Shown: positions 29,417 through 38,356, counted from the first letter of the stretch. The stretch: DNA of 64,000 nucleotides from Acidimicrobiales bacterium (GCA_013912105.1 JACERY010000007.1:1-64000), one strand, 5' to 3'. Notes: generated by a model from the letters alone, not told the origin. Numbers and translations are program-made.

Positions 29417-30138
29417 AGTTCTCCAATACTCTTTTGGGTTTCTCCAAATTCGAGATAAACATGAAATGCATCTGCTCTCATGAATGATTCTGAGTACTCA
29501 ACCGGTTTCCGTAATTTTGCGCAACCATTGACCGACTTGATGTGCCAAACAGGGGGCTGCCCGATAAGTTGTAATACTTTTGCTACCTCTATTGGTGCTG
29601 GGATGAGATCAACCCGAGACCAATTACGAACGATTCTGTATCCGAGATGTTGTTGGAGAAAATACGTTAATGACTCCCCATTATTCATAGATTCTTCTAG
29701 ATTTTTTGAGCTTTCGGTGAGCCAATGTTCTTGGTACGTGGTTACTTCATTGTTCACGAGTCCCATACGAGAAATTTTTGTTACGTGTTTAGATTCTGAA
29801 ATGATTAGTTTTTTTGCTACTGCTTCTGGGGGGCTTCCCCTAGTTATTTCAGCCACTTTTCGTGTTGCTACATGTCCAGCATCTCTTACAAGTTGTGACC
29901 AGCTCGGAGCTTCCCCGTCTTTAATGGGGTACGGTAACCGTAGCGCTACTCTTGTTCCTGATCCTCTTTCTCGTCGAACAAGGTGCCGAACTTCAAGTTC
30001 CCGTAGTGCCTCGCGAGCTGTAACTCTGCTGACATCGTGATCATCCATTAATTCATGCTCAGTGGGTAATAACTCACCGAATTTTAGTGAATTTATCTTC
30101 TCGCCGAGTTTGTTTGCGAGATGGAGATATTTTGGCAT
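29413..30138 (-). CDS. phnF: GntR/HutC-family regulator PhnF
   Basis: GntR wHTH LPTEHELMDDHDVSRVTAREALRELEVRHLVRRERGSGTRV plus UTRA-like C-terminus; first gene of the phn operon. Confidence 0.93.
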   Translation of the reverse strand: MPKYLHLANKLGEKINSLKFGELLPTEHELMDDHDVSRVTAREALRELEVRHLVRRERGSGTRVALRLPYPIKDGEAPSWSQLVRDAGHVATRKVAEITRGSPPEAVAKKLIISESKHVTKISRMGLVNNEVTTYQEHWLTESSKNLEESMNNGESLTYFLQQHLGYRIVRNWSRVDLIPAPIEVAKVLQLIGQPPVWHIKSVNGCAKLRKPVEYSESFMRADAFHVYLEFGETQKSIGEL

Positions 30139-30146
30139 ATCTCATA

Positions 30147-30170
30147 CATAACAAATGAAAAGTTGTTATG
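30147..30170. promoter_or_regulatory. Candidate PhnF operator (8-bp perfect inverted repeat)
   Basis: CATAACAA-ATGAAAAG-TTGTTATG, 9 bp upstream of the phnF start codon. Confidence 0.55.
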
Positions 30171-30205
30171 ACATAGTATTTAGAAACTGTTCACCTATTA
30201 TTCTA

Positions 30206-30254
30206 AAGAATTTACCCTTCGGCAATCTATCGTTAATTTGAAGGGTAAATTCTT
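30206..30254. promoter_or_regulatory. 15-bp perfect inverted repeat in the phnF/2H divergent intergenic region
   Basis: AAGAATTTACCCTTC (30206-30220), 19-bp spacer, GAAGGGTAAATTCTT (30240-30254). Confidence 0.75.
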
Positions 30255-30266
30255 GGAATGTATACA
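30238..30266 (+). promoter_or_regulatory. Sigma70-like promoter for the 2H-phosphoesterase gene
   Basis: TTGAAG (30238-30243), 17-bp spacer, TATACA (30261-30266); ATG at 30284 leaves a very short leader. Confidence 0.55.
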
Positions 30267-30283
30267 CTTTTCATACCATAAAA

Positions 30284-30838
30284 ATGTTTAGGCGGGATAT
30301 GCATAATACTGGTGGCGCGAATCTTAATGAGTTAATTCTTTACGCCACGCCGACTGGTGACTTGCTTGCATGGTGCAATGATTACTTTCATATTGCTGAC
30401 CAATTGGGAGGTACTGAGGCGCAAAAATATCCTCCGCATTGCTCTATGACTGGTTTCTTTCATCGGTCAACCTCAAGATTAAATGAAGCAGTTTGGGCTC
30501 TTGGTAATTTAGATGTGAAGTCGGTTAATATCCCTATTGACTCATTGAATATTTCTCTTGATAAGCCGAGTTGGTTAGGAATTGAAATAGGGTCTGAAAG
30601 TTTAAGTTCTATAATTTCTTTGTTTTCGTCTAATTATAAAAATTTAAGCGATGAAGATCCGATACGTGTCAAAGAGTGGTTACATTTAAGTTTGGCGTAT
30701 GGGGTTGAAGATATAGGTCCTTTTAAAGAGGCATTAATTGACATGGATGCTTTACCTTCTGAACCATCTTGGGAGATTTCGCTTTGGCAACGCCATCGTC
30801 ATAATCTTTGGAAGAGATTAAATTTTGAAACCGACTGA
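30284..30838 (+). CDS. 2H-phosphoesterase-superfamily-like protein
   Basis: Two HxS motifs in suitable contexts: YPPHCSMTGFF and EWLHLSLAYGV, about 82 residues apart, as in 2H cyclic phosphodiesterases. Confidence 0.72.
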   Translation: MFRRDMHNTGGANLNELILYATPTGDLLAWCNDYFHIADQLGGTEAQKYPPHCSMTGFFHRSTSRLNEAVWALGNLDVKSVNIPIDSLNISLDKPSWLGIEIGSESLSSIISLFSSNYKNLSDEDPIRVKEWLHLSLAYGVEDIGPFKEALIDMDALPSEPSWEISLWQRHRHNLWKRLNFETD

Positions 30839-32408
30839 GACTACGCCTAGTGCTAAAAATCTTCCTGTGAGCATCGAGCGTCGTTACGACATGGATGCTT
30901 TACGTGGCATAGCCATGTCCTTAGGTATTGTTCTTCACGGAACTTTATCATTTATTCCAAACGCATGGCCGGCAGAGGATATAAGGGCTTTGTCGGACGG
31001 TGAAGGATTCTACGATGAGATTTTGTCAGCTATCCATGGATTTAGAATGCCATTATTCTTTCTGCTAAGCGGCTTTTTTACTTCTATGGTCTGGAGAAGA
31101 CGCGGAGCATTTTCGCTTATTCGGCAAAGATTTAAACGAATTGTCCTACCGTTAATTTTGGGCTGTTTATTAATTGTCCCTTCCGTAGATTGGGCATCAG
31201 AGAAAGCTCTTAATGATAGATATGACGATCGCGACCAATTTTATTCCCAAGATTTATGGGGCCCTATTATTGAGGGGCAAGATAATGTGATTAAGAGGAT
31301 ATTGAGTTATGGGGTGTCACCAAATATTAGGGGGGATGATAATTGGACACCTTTGCACATAGCCATCCTTCTGAATGAGAAACTAGCAGTTCAATACCTT
31401 TTAGCTTCTGGTGCTGACGCAACAGCTAAAACAGATCTTGGGATCACTCCTATCCAATTCGCAATTTGGAATGGAGATCAAGATATCGCTAATTGGGTGA
31501 TTGCAGCGGGCGGGAGCATCGACTTAGAACCCGTAAAGAATTGGGCATCAGTTGATAGTTGGGGTCAAAGACCAGATGAACTTAATCAAGCTATTAGTAG
31601 CATTAGATCAGATGATCCATTTTCTCTTCATCATCTTTGGTTTCTTTGGTTTTTGTGTTGGTTTGTGTTCGCCTACATACTAGCCATAGGAGTTAGAAAT
31701 ATAAGGAATAGGATTTTCCCATCTTTATCTAAGTTCTCAAGTTTAAGACGTGGTGCCATTTCAGCCATCTATTTAATAGGTCTCCTAGGTGTCAGCTTCC
31801 TTTGTCAACTTCAAATGTCCGATAAAGGTAACTATCGTTCATTTGGACCGGATACATCAACTAGCTTTAGAATCCCCGCACATTTGTTTCTCTATTATCT
31901 TTCATTCTTCGCTTTTGGAGCAGTTTTATTCTCCGCTACACGATCGAAAGGTAAACTATTAATAGATGACGCTTACAAAATCTGGATGATTCCATTTCCA
32001 GCATTACTTGTCTTATTTCCTTTTGCTAAACAATTAACAGGCGATTTGGGACAAAATTGGGCAGTAATATCAGTCTTTCAAATTTCATATACTTGGATAA
32101 TGACTTTAGGGTTAATAGGCCTTTCCCAAAGATTCCTTTCAAAGAAAAGAGAGAGGGTTCGATGGTTCTCGGATTCTGCCTATTGGCTCTATCTAGCCCA
32201 CATTACAGTTCTCATACTTGCCCAATCATGGATTCGCAACGTTGAATTGCCAGGCCCAATAAAACTGACCGGTTTATGTTTTGTTACCACTGTTGTTCTT
32301 TTGGTCTCTTATCAGTTATTCGTTCGTTATACGCCTATCGGTTGGCTACTAAATGGAAAACGAAAAAAACTTCGGTATCAGAAAGATGCTTCTTTAGCTG
32401 TAAATTAG
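30825..32408 (+). CDS. Acyltransferase-3 family membrane protein with an internal ankyrin-repeat insertion
   Basis: RYDMDALRGIAMSLGIVLHGTLSF and HGFRMPLFFLLSGFF are acyltransferase-3 motifs. Between TM segments: DNWTPLHIAILLNEKLAVQYLLASGADATAKTDLGITPIQFAIWNGDQDIANWVIAAGGS is ankyrin-like. Confidence 0.85.
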   Translation: MKPTETTPSAKNLPVSIERRYDMDALRGIAMSLGIVLHGTLSFIPNAWPAEDIRALSDGEGFYDEILSAIHGFRMPLFFLLSGFFTSMVWRRRGAFSLIRQRFKRIVLPLILGCLLIVPSVDWASEKALNDRYDDRDQFYSQDLWGPIIEGQDNVIKRILSYGVSPNIRGDDNWTPLHIAILLNEKLAVQYLLASGADATAKTDLGITPIQFAIWNGDQDIANWVIAAGGSIDLEPVKNWASVDSWGQRPDELNQAISSIRSDDPFSLHHLWFLWFLCWFVFAYILAIGVRNIRNRIFPSLSKFSSLRRGAISAIYLIGLLGVSFLCQLQMSDKGNYRSFGPDTSTSFRIPAHLFLYYLSFFAFGAVLFSATRSKGKLLIDDAYKIWMIPFPALLVLFPFAKQLTGDLGQNWAVISVFQISYTWIMTLGLIGLSQRFLSKKRERVRWFSDSAYWLYLAHITVLILAQSWIRNVELPGPIKLTGLCFVTTVVLLVSYQLFVRYTPIGWLLNGKRKKLRYQKDASLAVN

Positions 32409-33094
32409 ATTTGGTTCATCAAGTTTACTGTTCTTTGCCATGCAATGTCTGCAGCTGAGGAATCAAACGTTCCTAAGACATCTTCTTCATTCGCAAAGGC
32501 ATGGCCTGTGCCTTCATAAATATGGAAAGTCACATCTTTTCCCTGCTTCTGCAACTGTTTTTCAAGATCTTGAACCGCTTCAGGGGGGAAAAAATCGTCG
32601 TGCGCAGCAAAATGACCCTCTACTTTCGCAGTAAGGCCATCCCAATTTACCGATGGATCGCCGAGAGGAGCTCCATAGTAGGGGGCTGCGACTGCCACTC
32701 GGTTACCCTCTTGAGCTGTTATGAGTAATGTCAACATACCGCCCATACAGAAGCCAATTACGCCTACCTGCTCGCTTGAGCATGCATCGTGTGATAGGAG
32801 ATAGTCGATGGCAGCTGACATGTCGCGGGCTGCTCTCTCTGGAGGCAGTGTTGTCATAAGTTCGCCTGCTTTGTCCATTTCCGTATGTTGAGCAAATTCT
32901 CCATGATACAAATCCGGAGCAAGTGCACTGAACCCTTGATCTGCAAGCCGGTCACAGATGCCTTTAATTTGAGGAACCAAACCCCACCACTCCTGCAAAA
33001 CCAAAACGCCAGTCCCTTGACCTGACTTAGCTTCAGAAAGATAGCCAGCAGCTTGTGTGCCATTTACTGGGAAGTTAACCATTTGTCCGTTCAT
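32405..33094 (-). CDS. Dienelactone hydrolase family protein
   Basis: GVLVLQEWWGLVPQIKGICDRLADQGFSALAPDLYHG, VGVIGFCMGGML, YEGTGHAFANE. Confidence 0.95.
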   Translation of the reverse strand: MNGQMVNFPVNGTQAAGYLSEAKSGQGTGVLVLQEWWGLVPQIKGICDRLADQGFSALAPDLYHGEFAQHTEMDKAGELMTTLPPERAARDMSAAIDYLLSHDACSSEQVGVIGFCMGGMLTLLITAQEGNRVAVAAPYYGAPLGDPSVNWDGLTAKVEGHFAAHDDFFPPEAVQDLEKQLQKQGKDVTFHIYEGTGHAFANEEDVLGTFDSSAADIAWQRTVNLMNQI

Positions 33095-33169
33095 GCATCT
33101 CCAATTCGTAGAAATTTCTATCTCTACAATTAGTAAAGAGATGCCGTGAGCGCAAGTAAGTCGAAGTGT

Positions 33170-33742
33170 TTAATTTATTTTCTTACAGGCGAGCCAAGCT
33201 TCATGTCTTTCTGATCTTCGCCACCCCTCATCTACATGGAGGATTTCCATACCAGCAAGATTCTCGCTTATCTCAAATATTTCTGAAGGGTCGAGTAGAA
33301 ATCGTTCGCTTGGGTGTTGGTGACGCTCTAAATTTTTCTTCGTTGGTTGGGCGAACAAAAGTATTCCTTGCGGGTTTAGGTACTCATTCGCTGTCTGCAA
33401 AACGCCTCTATTGAGGAAAAGGGTAAGGAGCGCAATATCCCATCTTCGTTCTGGTGGAAGAAGGTTCTTCTCAATGTCCCAATATATGCATTCAAGTTCC
33501 ACTTTTTGAGATTGGGCGCTCTTCGTTGCCTGGTTAAGGGCAACTGAACTGATATCAATCACAGACGTTGTGTAACCTTTCTTAGCGAACCAAAGAGCAT
33601 TCCTTCCATTCCCTCCCGCTATGTCAACACAAGTCCCATGATCCGGAAGGTATTGTTCAAATTCTTCGAGAAACTCTGAGGGAGGATTCAGAACAGGATT
33701 ATCGCTATAGCGTTTGTCCCAGAGACCTTCTGAATCTTTCAT
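33170..33742 (-). CDS. SAM-dependent class I methyltransferase
   Basis: WDKRYSDNPVLNPPSEFLEEF, GTCVDIAGGNGRNALWFAKKGY, WDIALLTLFLNRGVL. Confidence 0.88.
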   Translation of the reverse strand: MKDSEGLWDKRYSDNPVLNPPSEFLEEFEQYLPDHGTCVDIAGGNGRNALWFAKKGYTTSVIDISSVALNQATKSAQSQKVELECIYWDIEKNLLPPERRWDIALLTLFLNRGVLQTANEYLNPQGILLFAQPTKKNLERHQHPSERFLLDPSEIFEISENLAGMEILHVDEGWRRSERHEAWLACKKIN

Positions 33743-35010
33743 CGGGGCGTTACGCTCACCGGGACTGTTTCATATCCTCTAAGCGTTAGTCTGCCGCGTT
33801 GTTTTAAATCACCAGCTTGTTCAATGGTTTTGAATCGTCTGATTAAACCTGCAAACATTTCTTGTCCTTCTGTGCGTGCAAGATTAGCCCCTAAACAGTA
33901 GTGAATACCTGAAGCGAAACTCAACGGAGGTCCTTCATTCCTCCGGATGCGAAAGTCATCAGGGTTAGCAAAACGCTCAGGATCTCGATTAGCAGCGCCA
34001 ATTAATGTCACAATGTTACTTCCTTTAGGAAGCGACAATCCGGCAATTTCAGCATCTTCAAGCGCTGTTCGCCCATCAAGTTGGACAGGACTATCAAACC
34101 GAAGTATTTCTTCTATTGATGATTCGACAAGGGTGGAGTCATCCCATAAAAGATCCATTTGATCAGGATTTTCGAAGAAAGCACCTAGTCCATTTCCAAT
34201 AAGGTTCTGCGTTGTTTCCATTCCTGCAGCAAATAAAAGAATGATCGTGCTAACCACTTCTGGCTCGCTTATTCGATCACCACTTTCTTCTACTTCTATG
34301 AGCGCTGACATGAGGTCATCACGAGGACTTTCCTTCCGTTCAGCTAGTAACTGAGTAAAGTATTCATTCATTTCGATGAACGCAGCAGTTGATGCTTTTA
34401 ACTCATCTAAGGATGGTGCTGCTTCTAAAGACGCTACACCAGCTGTAACCAAGGGGCGAAAATAGTCCCAATCAGATTTAGGTACACCTACTAATTCACC
34501 GATTACGTTCACTGGTAGGAAACCAAGTATTTCCATTGCGTCCCCACCTCCATTTTCAGCAAGGTTATCAAGGCAGTCTTCAGTCAAACTTGTAATGCTT
34601 GCTCTCATTGAATCAACTCTTTTGGGAGTAAAAGCTCTACTTACTAACGCTCTTAATCTTGTGTGGTCTGGTGGGTTGAGAAACAACATAGACGGAGAAG
34701 AATCTCCCCTATTCTCACTTAGTTCTTTTCTATATGCTTTAACCTCTTCAGATTCGTCGCGAGGAAGTGCTGAACCACCTGGGCCTTCTCGATCATCTTT
34801 ACCTAATCTGTTATCCCTAAATAATGTCCGACAATCACTATACCTAGATAGGAAAATTGCCCCAGAGGAACTTTCAAAAACAGGTGACTCATCGCGTAGA
34901 CGTTTATACCAAATGGCTGGGTTAGCTATTCCTTCTTCCGTAAGGAATAAGTTAAGTAGATATTCGTCACCACTGCTCTGATTTTCAATTTCCATATTGC
35001 CTCCATACAA
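33739..35010 (-). CDS. Cytochrome P450
   Basis: ILLFAAGMETTQNLIGNG (I helix), EEILRFDSPVQ (ExxR), LSFASGIHYCLGANLARTEGQ (heme Cys loop). Confidence 0.97.
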   Translation of the reverse strand: MYGGNMEIENQSSGDEYLLNLFLTEEGIANPAIWYKRLRDESPVFESSSGAIFLSRYSDCRTLFRDNRLGKDDREGPGGSALPRDESEEVKAYRKELSENRGDSSPSMLFLNPPDHTRLRALVSRAFTPKRVDSMRASITSLTEDCLDNLAENGGGDAMEILGFLPVNVIGELVGVPKSDWDYFRPLVTAGVASLEAAPSLDELKASTAAFIEMNEYFTQLLAERKESPRDDLMSALIEVEESGDRISEPEVVSTIILLFAAGMETTQNLIGNGLGAFFENPDQMDLLWDDSTLVESSIEEILRFDSPVQLDGRTALEDAEIAGLSLPKGSNIVTLIGAANRDPERFANPDDFRIRRNEGPPLSFASGIHYCLGANLARTEGQEMFAGLIRRFKTIEQAGDLKQRGRLTLRGYETVPVSVTPR

Positions 35011-35119
35011 ATAGTAACTACTACATCTAACTAACGAAAATTTTTTTTATATTTCTGATGACTTTGGCTAGTCTAAAAAGAGATAGAAGAGTTGTTCTCT
35101 GATAGAACGAATCGCCCCT

Positions 35120-36061
35120 ATGATTCTAAGAATGAAAATCGGTTCTAAAAATGAGAAAGTTGTTGATGGTTTACAACAACTACTCCGTGGGGTATTCATG
35201 GGGGCAGCGGACGTAGTCCCCGGAGTTTCAGGTGGAACTATTGCTTTATTATTGGGAATTTACGAAAGACTTGTTCATAATATCCATGTAACTAGTAGTG
35301 CTTGTGTGCTCTTCCTTAAAAGAGATTTACCGAGATCCAAAGAAAATTTTTCCAGAATTGAATGGAGATTCATTGTTCCATTGCTCCTAGGAATACTTGT
35401 TTCGTTTATTGGGTTTGCTCAAATTATTGAAATTATTTTAGAAGAATACCCTCGCCAAACAGCAGGGTTTTTCTTTGGTCTAGTCCTTGCTTCTATCGTT
35501 GCTGCTATTTCGATGATAGATGTGTGGAAAAACTTTTATCTTCTTTGCATACCCCTTATAGCTGCATCAGCCTTTTTCTTCTTAGGGTTACGGGCTGGCC
35601 CTATAGCAAATCCTAGTCTCATAGTTTTTTTTATCTCTGGAGCGATTGCTATCTGCGCAATGATTCTTCCAGGCATATCTGGATCTTTTCTACTCTTGAT
35701 GATGGGAATGTACGGTTCTTTAATTGAAACGGTTAATAACCGTGAATTGACGAAGCTTACGGTTTTTGCTTTTGGAGCAATTCTGTCTCTAGGGTTCTCA
35801 GCGCGAGGACTCAATTGGCTCCTCTTAAAATTTCGTGATCCTTTATTAGCTTTTCTTATTGCTTTGATGATTGGAAGTTTAAGAGTTATTTGGCCATGGC
35901 CTAACGGTGTGGGTGTTGTTAGTAGCGAAGAAAATGAGGTGGTCGAGGGTTCTATTTTAGCTTGGCCACTTTCGTTGAGTGATTTTTTTTGGCCAACGTT
36001 ATTCGGGATTATTGGATTTATTGTTGTAATGAGTATTTGGAATTTTGGAAGAACTAAATGA
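35120..36061 (+). CDS. DUF368 membrane protein (undecaprenyl-phosphate transporter-type)
   Basis: LLRGVFMGAADVVPGVSGGTIALLLGIYERLVHNIH, ICAMILPGISGSFLLLMMGMY: DUF368 signature repeats. Confidence 0.92.
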   Translation: MILRMKIGSKNEKVVDGLQQLLRGVFMGAADVVPGVSGGTIALLLGIYERLVHNIHVTSSACVLFLKRDLPRSKENFSRIEWRFIVPLLLGILVSFIGFAQIIEIILEEYPRQTAGFFFGLVLASIVAAISMIDVWKNFYLLCIPLIAASAFFFLGLRAGPIANPSLIVFFISGAIAICAMILPGISGSFLLLMMGMYGSLIETVNNRELTKLTVFAFGAILSLGFSARGLNWLLLKFRDPLLAFLIALMIGSLRVIWPWPNGVGVVSSEENEVVEGSILAWPLSLSDFFWPTLFGIIGFIVVMSIWNFGRTK

Positions 36062-36933
36062 TGGTGCATTTATTAATAAGCTCTTTTTCAAGAAAAGGTA
36101 AAGGTCGTGAGAGCACTGAAGTGATTCTCGAGAAATTTGGTGATCTTGGTGTAGAAGTTACCCTTATCGAAGGTGAAACGCTTACCGATATTGATGTGAA
36201 ACTACGTGATTTAGTTAGTAATGGTATTGAGCGAATAGTTGTCGCTGGCGGCGATGGAATGATTCACTCTGCTATTCAGGCTGTTGCACAATCAGAGACA
36301 ATTCTTGGATTCATACCAATTGGAACTGGTAATGATTTTTGCAGGTCCTTGGGATACCCCATGGATATAGCGCAAGCTATTGAAAGGTCGCTTGGCGATG
36401 ATTATTTAACTGACTTACTTCGAATTAATGGTCGATGGGCGGCATCTGTTGTGACTTTTGGGTTTTCTGGAGACGTAAATACAAAAGCAGAAGCACTGAA
36501 ATGGCCTAATGGCCCGAGCCGCTATACCCTAGCTACTCTTGCGGTTCTTCCCTCTCTCAAAAGTCAAGTAGTTGAATTAGTAATTGATGATGTTCCCGTA
36601 AGCCTAAATCTCTGCCTGTCTAATATTGCTAATACAAGTGATTTCGGAGGTGGCATGAAAATTGCTCCATCAGCAAATGCATTTGATGGAATCGCTGATA
36701 TGACATTTGTTTCAAAGATCAGTCGTTTGGAATTACTTCGTTTCTTTCGGAAAGTATTTAGTGGTTCTCATATGGAGCACCCAAAAGTTATAGGTATGAG
36801 AGGTAAAAGAATTGAGATTATTTCTAGTGGAATAGATCTATGGGCTGATGGTGAGTTAATCGGATGTTCTCCAACTGTAGTTGAGTTAGTTCCTAAGGCG
36901 ATTCGATTAGCTGGTTCCAAAGGTAATCTGTAG
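36058..36933 (+). CDS. Diacylglycerol/lipid kinase family protein
   Basis: IERIVVAGGDGMIHSAIQAV, LGFIPIGTGNDFCRSLGYP: GGDG and PxGTGND motifs. Confidence 0.94.
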   Translation: MMVHLLISSFSRKGKGRESTEVILEKFGDLGVEVTLIEGETLTDIDVKLRDLVSNGIERIVVAGGDGMIHSAIQAVAQSETILGFIPIGTGNDFCRSLGYPMDIAQAIERSLGDDYLTDLLRINGRWAASVVTFGFSGDVNTKAEALKWPNGPSRYTLATLAVLPSLKSQVVELVIDDVPVSLNLCLSNIANTSDFGGGMKIAPSANAFDGIADMTFVSKISRLELLRFFRKVFSGSHMEHPKVIGMRGKRIEIISSGIDLWADGELIGCSPTVVELVPKAIRLAGSKGNL

Positions 36934-36935
36934 TT

Positions 36936-37271
36936 ATGGAAGTTTTTAAGCAAAATTGGGTTGCTGAACTACAAAAGAATATTAGCAACACCCTCTCCGA
37001 CATATCAGGTATGGAATTGACAACCCAATACGTGATTAATAATGAATCAGGGGATAACGAATGTTTCTTTTTTGAATTAGCAGGAAACCAAGTATCTATT
37101 TCAAATGGGACTTTAGACTCACCCGATATGATATTTACGCTTGATAGTGGTGTTGCTTCGTTAATTAATTCCGGAGAGCTAACAACCGAAGAAGCTTTTT
37201 TAAGAGGTCTTCTTCAATTTGATGGGGATGTAGCAAAACTTATTGATATTTTTTCAAAAATTAATCAGTGA
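36936..37271 (+). CDS. SCP2 sterol-binding-like small protein
   Basis: FFFELAGNQVSISNGTLDSPDMIFTLDSGVASLINSGELTTEEAFLRGLLQFDGDVAKLI. Confidence 0.8.
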   Translation: MEVFKQNWVAELQKNISNTLSDISGMELTTQYVINNESGDNECFFFELAGNQVSISNGTLDSPDMIFTLDSGVASLINSGELTTEEAFLRGLLQFDGDVAKLIDIFSKINQ

Positions 37272-37284
37272 ATTGTGAATTTCG

Positions 37285-38295
37285 TTATATTAAACCAAGT
37301 TCGGAGACTGTATCTCTTTCTGAAACCAGTTCATCCGCTGAAGCATCAATTCTGCCTCTGCTAAAATCAACGAGATCTAATCCTTGGACTATTGAATAAT
37401 CGCCATCAGCACAAGTTACAGGGAATGATGAAATAATTCCTTCAGGAATTCCATAACTTCCATCTGATGGAATAGCCATGGAAACCCAATCGCCTTCAGG
37501 AGTTCCAAGTTCCCAATCTCGCATATGGTCGATTGCAGCATTCGCCGCTGAAGCCGCTGAGGAAGCTCCTCTTGCTTTGATAATGGCTGCACCACGCTGT
37601 TGTACTGTAGGAATAAAATCATTCTCCAACCATTGTTGATCATTGATTGTCTCTGCTACAGAATTTCCATTGACCTCGCAGTTGAAAAGATCAGGGTATT
37701 GAGTTGCAGAATGGTTACCCCAAATAGTCATTTTTTTTACTGAATCTACTGGAACGCCAAGTTTAGAAGCCACTTGACTTTTTGCTCTATTGTGATCAAG
37801 TCGAGTCATGGCAGTAAATTGTCGAGAGTTAAGTCCTGCCGCTGAAGATTGAGCGATTAATGCATTTGTATTCGCTGGGTTTCCAACAACTAAAACCTTG
37901 ATATTAGAGTTAGCGTGATCTGCCATCGCTTTGCCTTGAGGGCCAAAAATACCGCCGTTAGCTTCAAGGAGATCCGCTCTCTCCATCCCATCTTTTCTAG
38001 GCATAGCTCCTACAAGAAGCGCGTAATCGCTTTCAGTAAATGCAACGTTTGCATCATCTGTTTTGACTACGTTTTCAAGAAGAGGGAATGCGCAATCATC
38101 AAGTTCCATGTGCACGCCATCTAGTGCCCCTAACGCAGGAGTTATCTCTAACAAACGCAGAATTACTGGCTGATCCGGCCCAAGCATTTGACCACTTGCT
38201 ATTCGGAACAGGAGTGCATATCCAATTTGTCCTGCAGCTCCAGTGATAGTCACATTTACCGGTTTTTTACTCATTTGAGCCTCCTTAGTACACAT
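37285..38295 (-). CDS. mdh: Malate dehydrogenase
   Basis: [78 protein letters not shown]. Confidence 0.97.
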   Translation of the reverse strand: MCTKEAQMSKKPVNVTITGAAGQIGYALLFRIASGQMLGPDQPVILRLLEITPALGALDGVHMELDDCAFPLLENVVKTDDANVAFTESDYALLVGAMPRKDGMERADLLEANGGIFGPQGKAMADHANSNIKVLVVGNPANTNALIAQSSAAGLNSRQFTAMTRLDHNRAKSQVASKLGVPVDSVKKMTIWGNHSATQYPDLFNCEVNGNSVAETINDQQWLENDFIPTVQQRGAAIIKARGASSAASAANAAIDHMRDWELGTPEGDWVSMAIPSDGSYGIPEGIISSFPVTCADGDYSIVQGLDLVDFSRGRIDASADELVSERDTVSELGLI

Positions 38296-38356
38296 GCGAG
38301 ATTACCTAATAGACAGCACCTATTGGCTAATCCTCAACAGGGTTAGTCAAATTTCG

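Noticed and set aside
29480-30040. 186-aa plus-strand ORF
   Set aside because: Antisense to phnF, whose GntR wHTH is clear; Ser/Arg-rich composition typical of a shadow frame.
35012-35023. TAGTA-AC-TACTA palindrome just upstream of the P450 gene
   Set aside because: Only 5-bp arms in AT-rich DNA; expected by chance without comparative support.
35536-36069. 177-aa minus-strand ORF
   Set aside because: Antisense to the DUF368 gene; composition (Pro/Lys/Ile) looks like reverse-frame noise.
38327-38346. CTAATCCT-CAAC-AGGGTTAG imperfect hairpin upstream of mdh
   Set aside because: One mismatch and no T tract; not distinguishable from chance.
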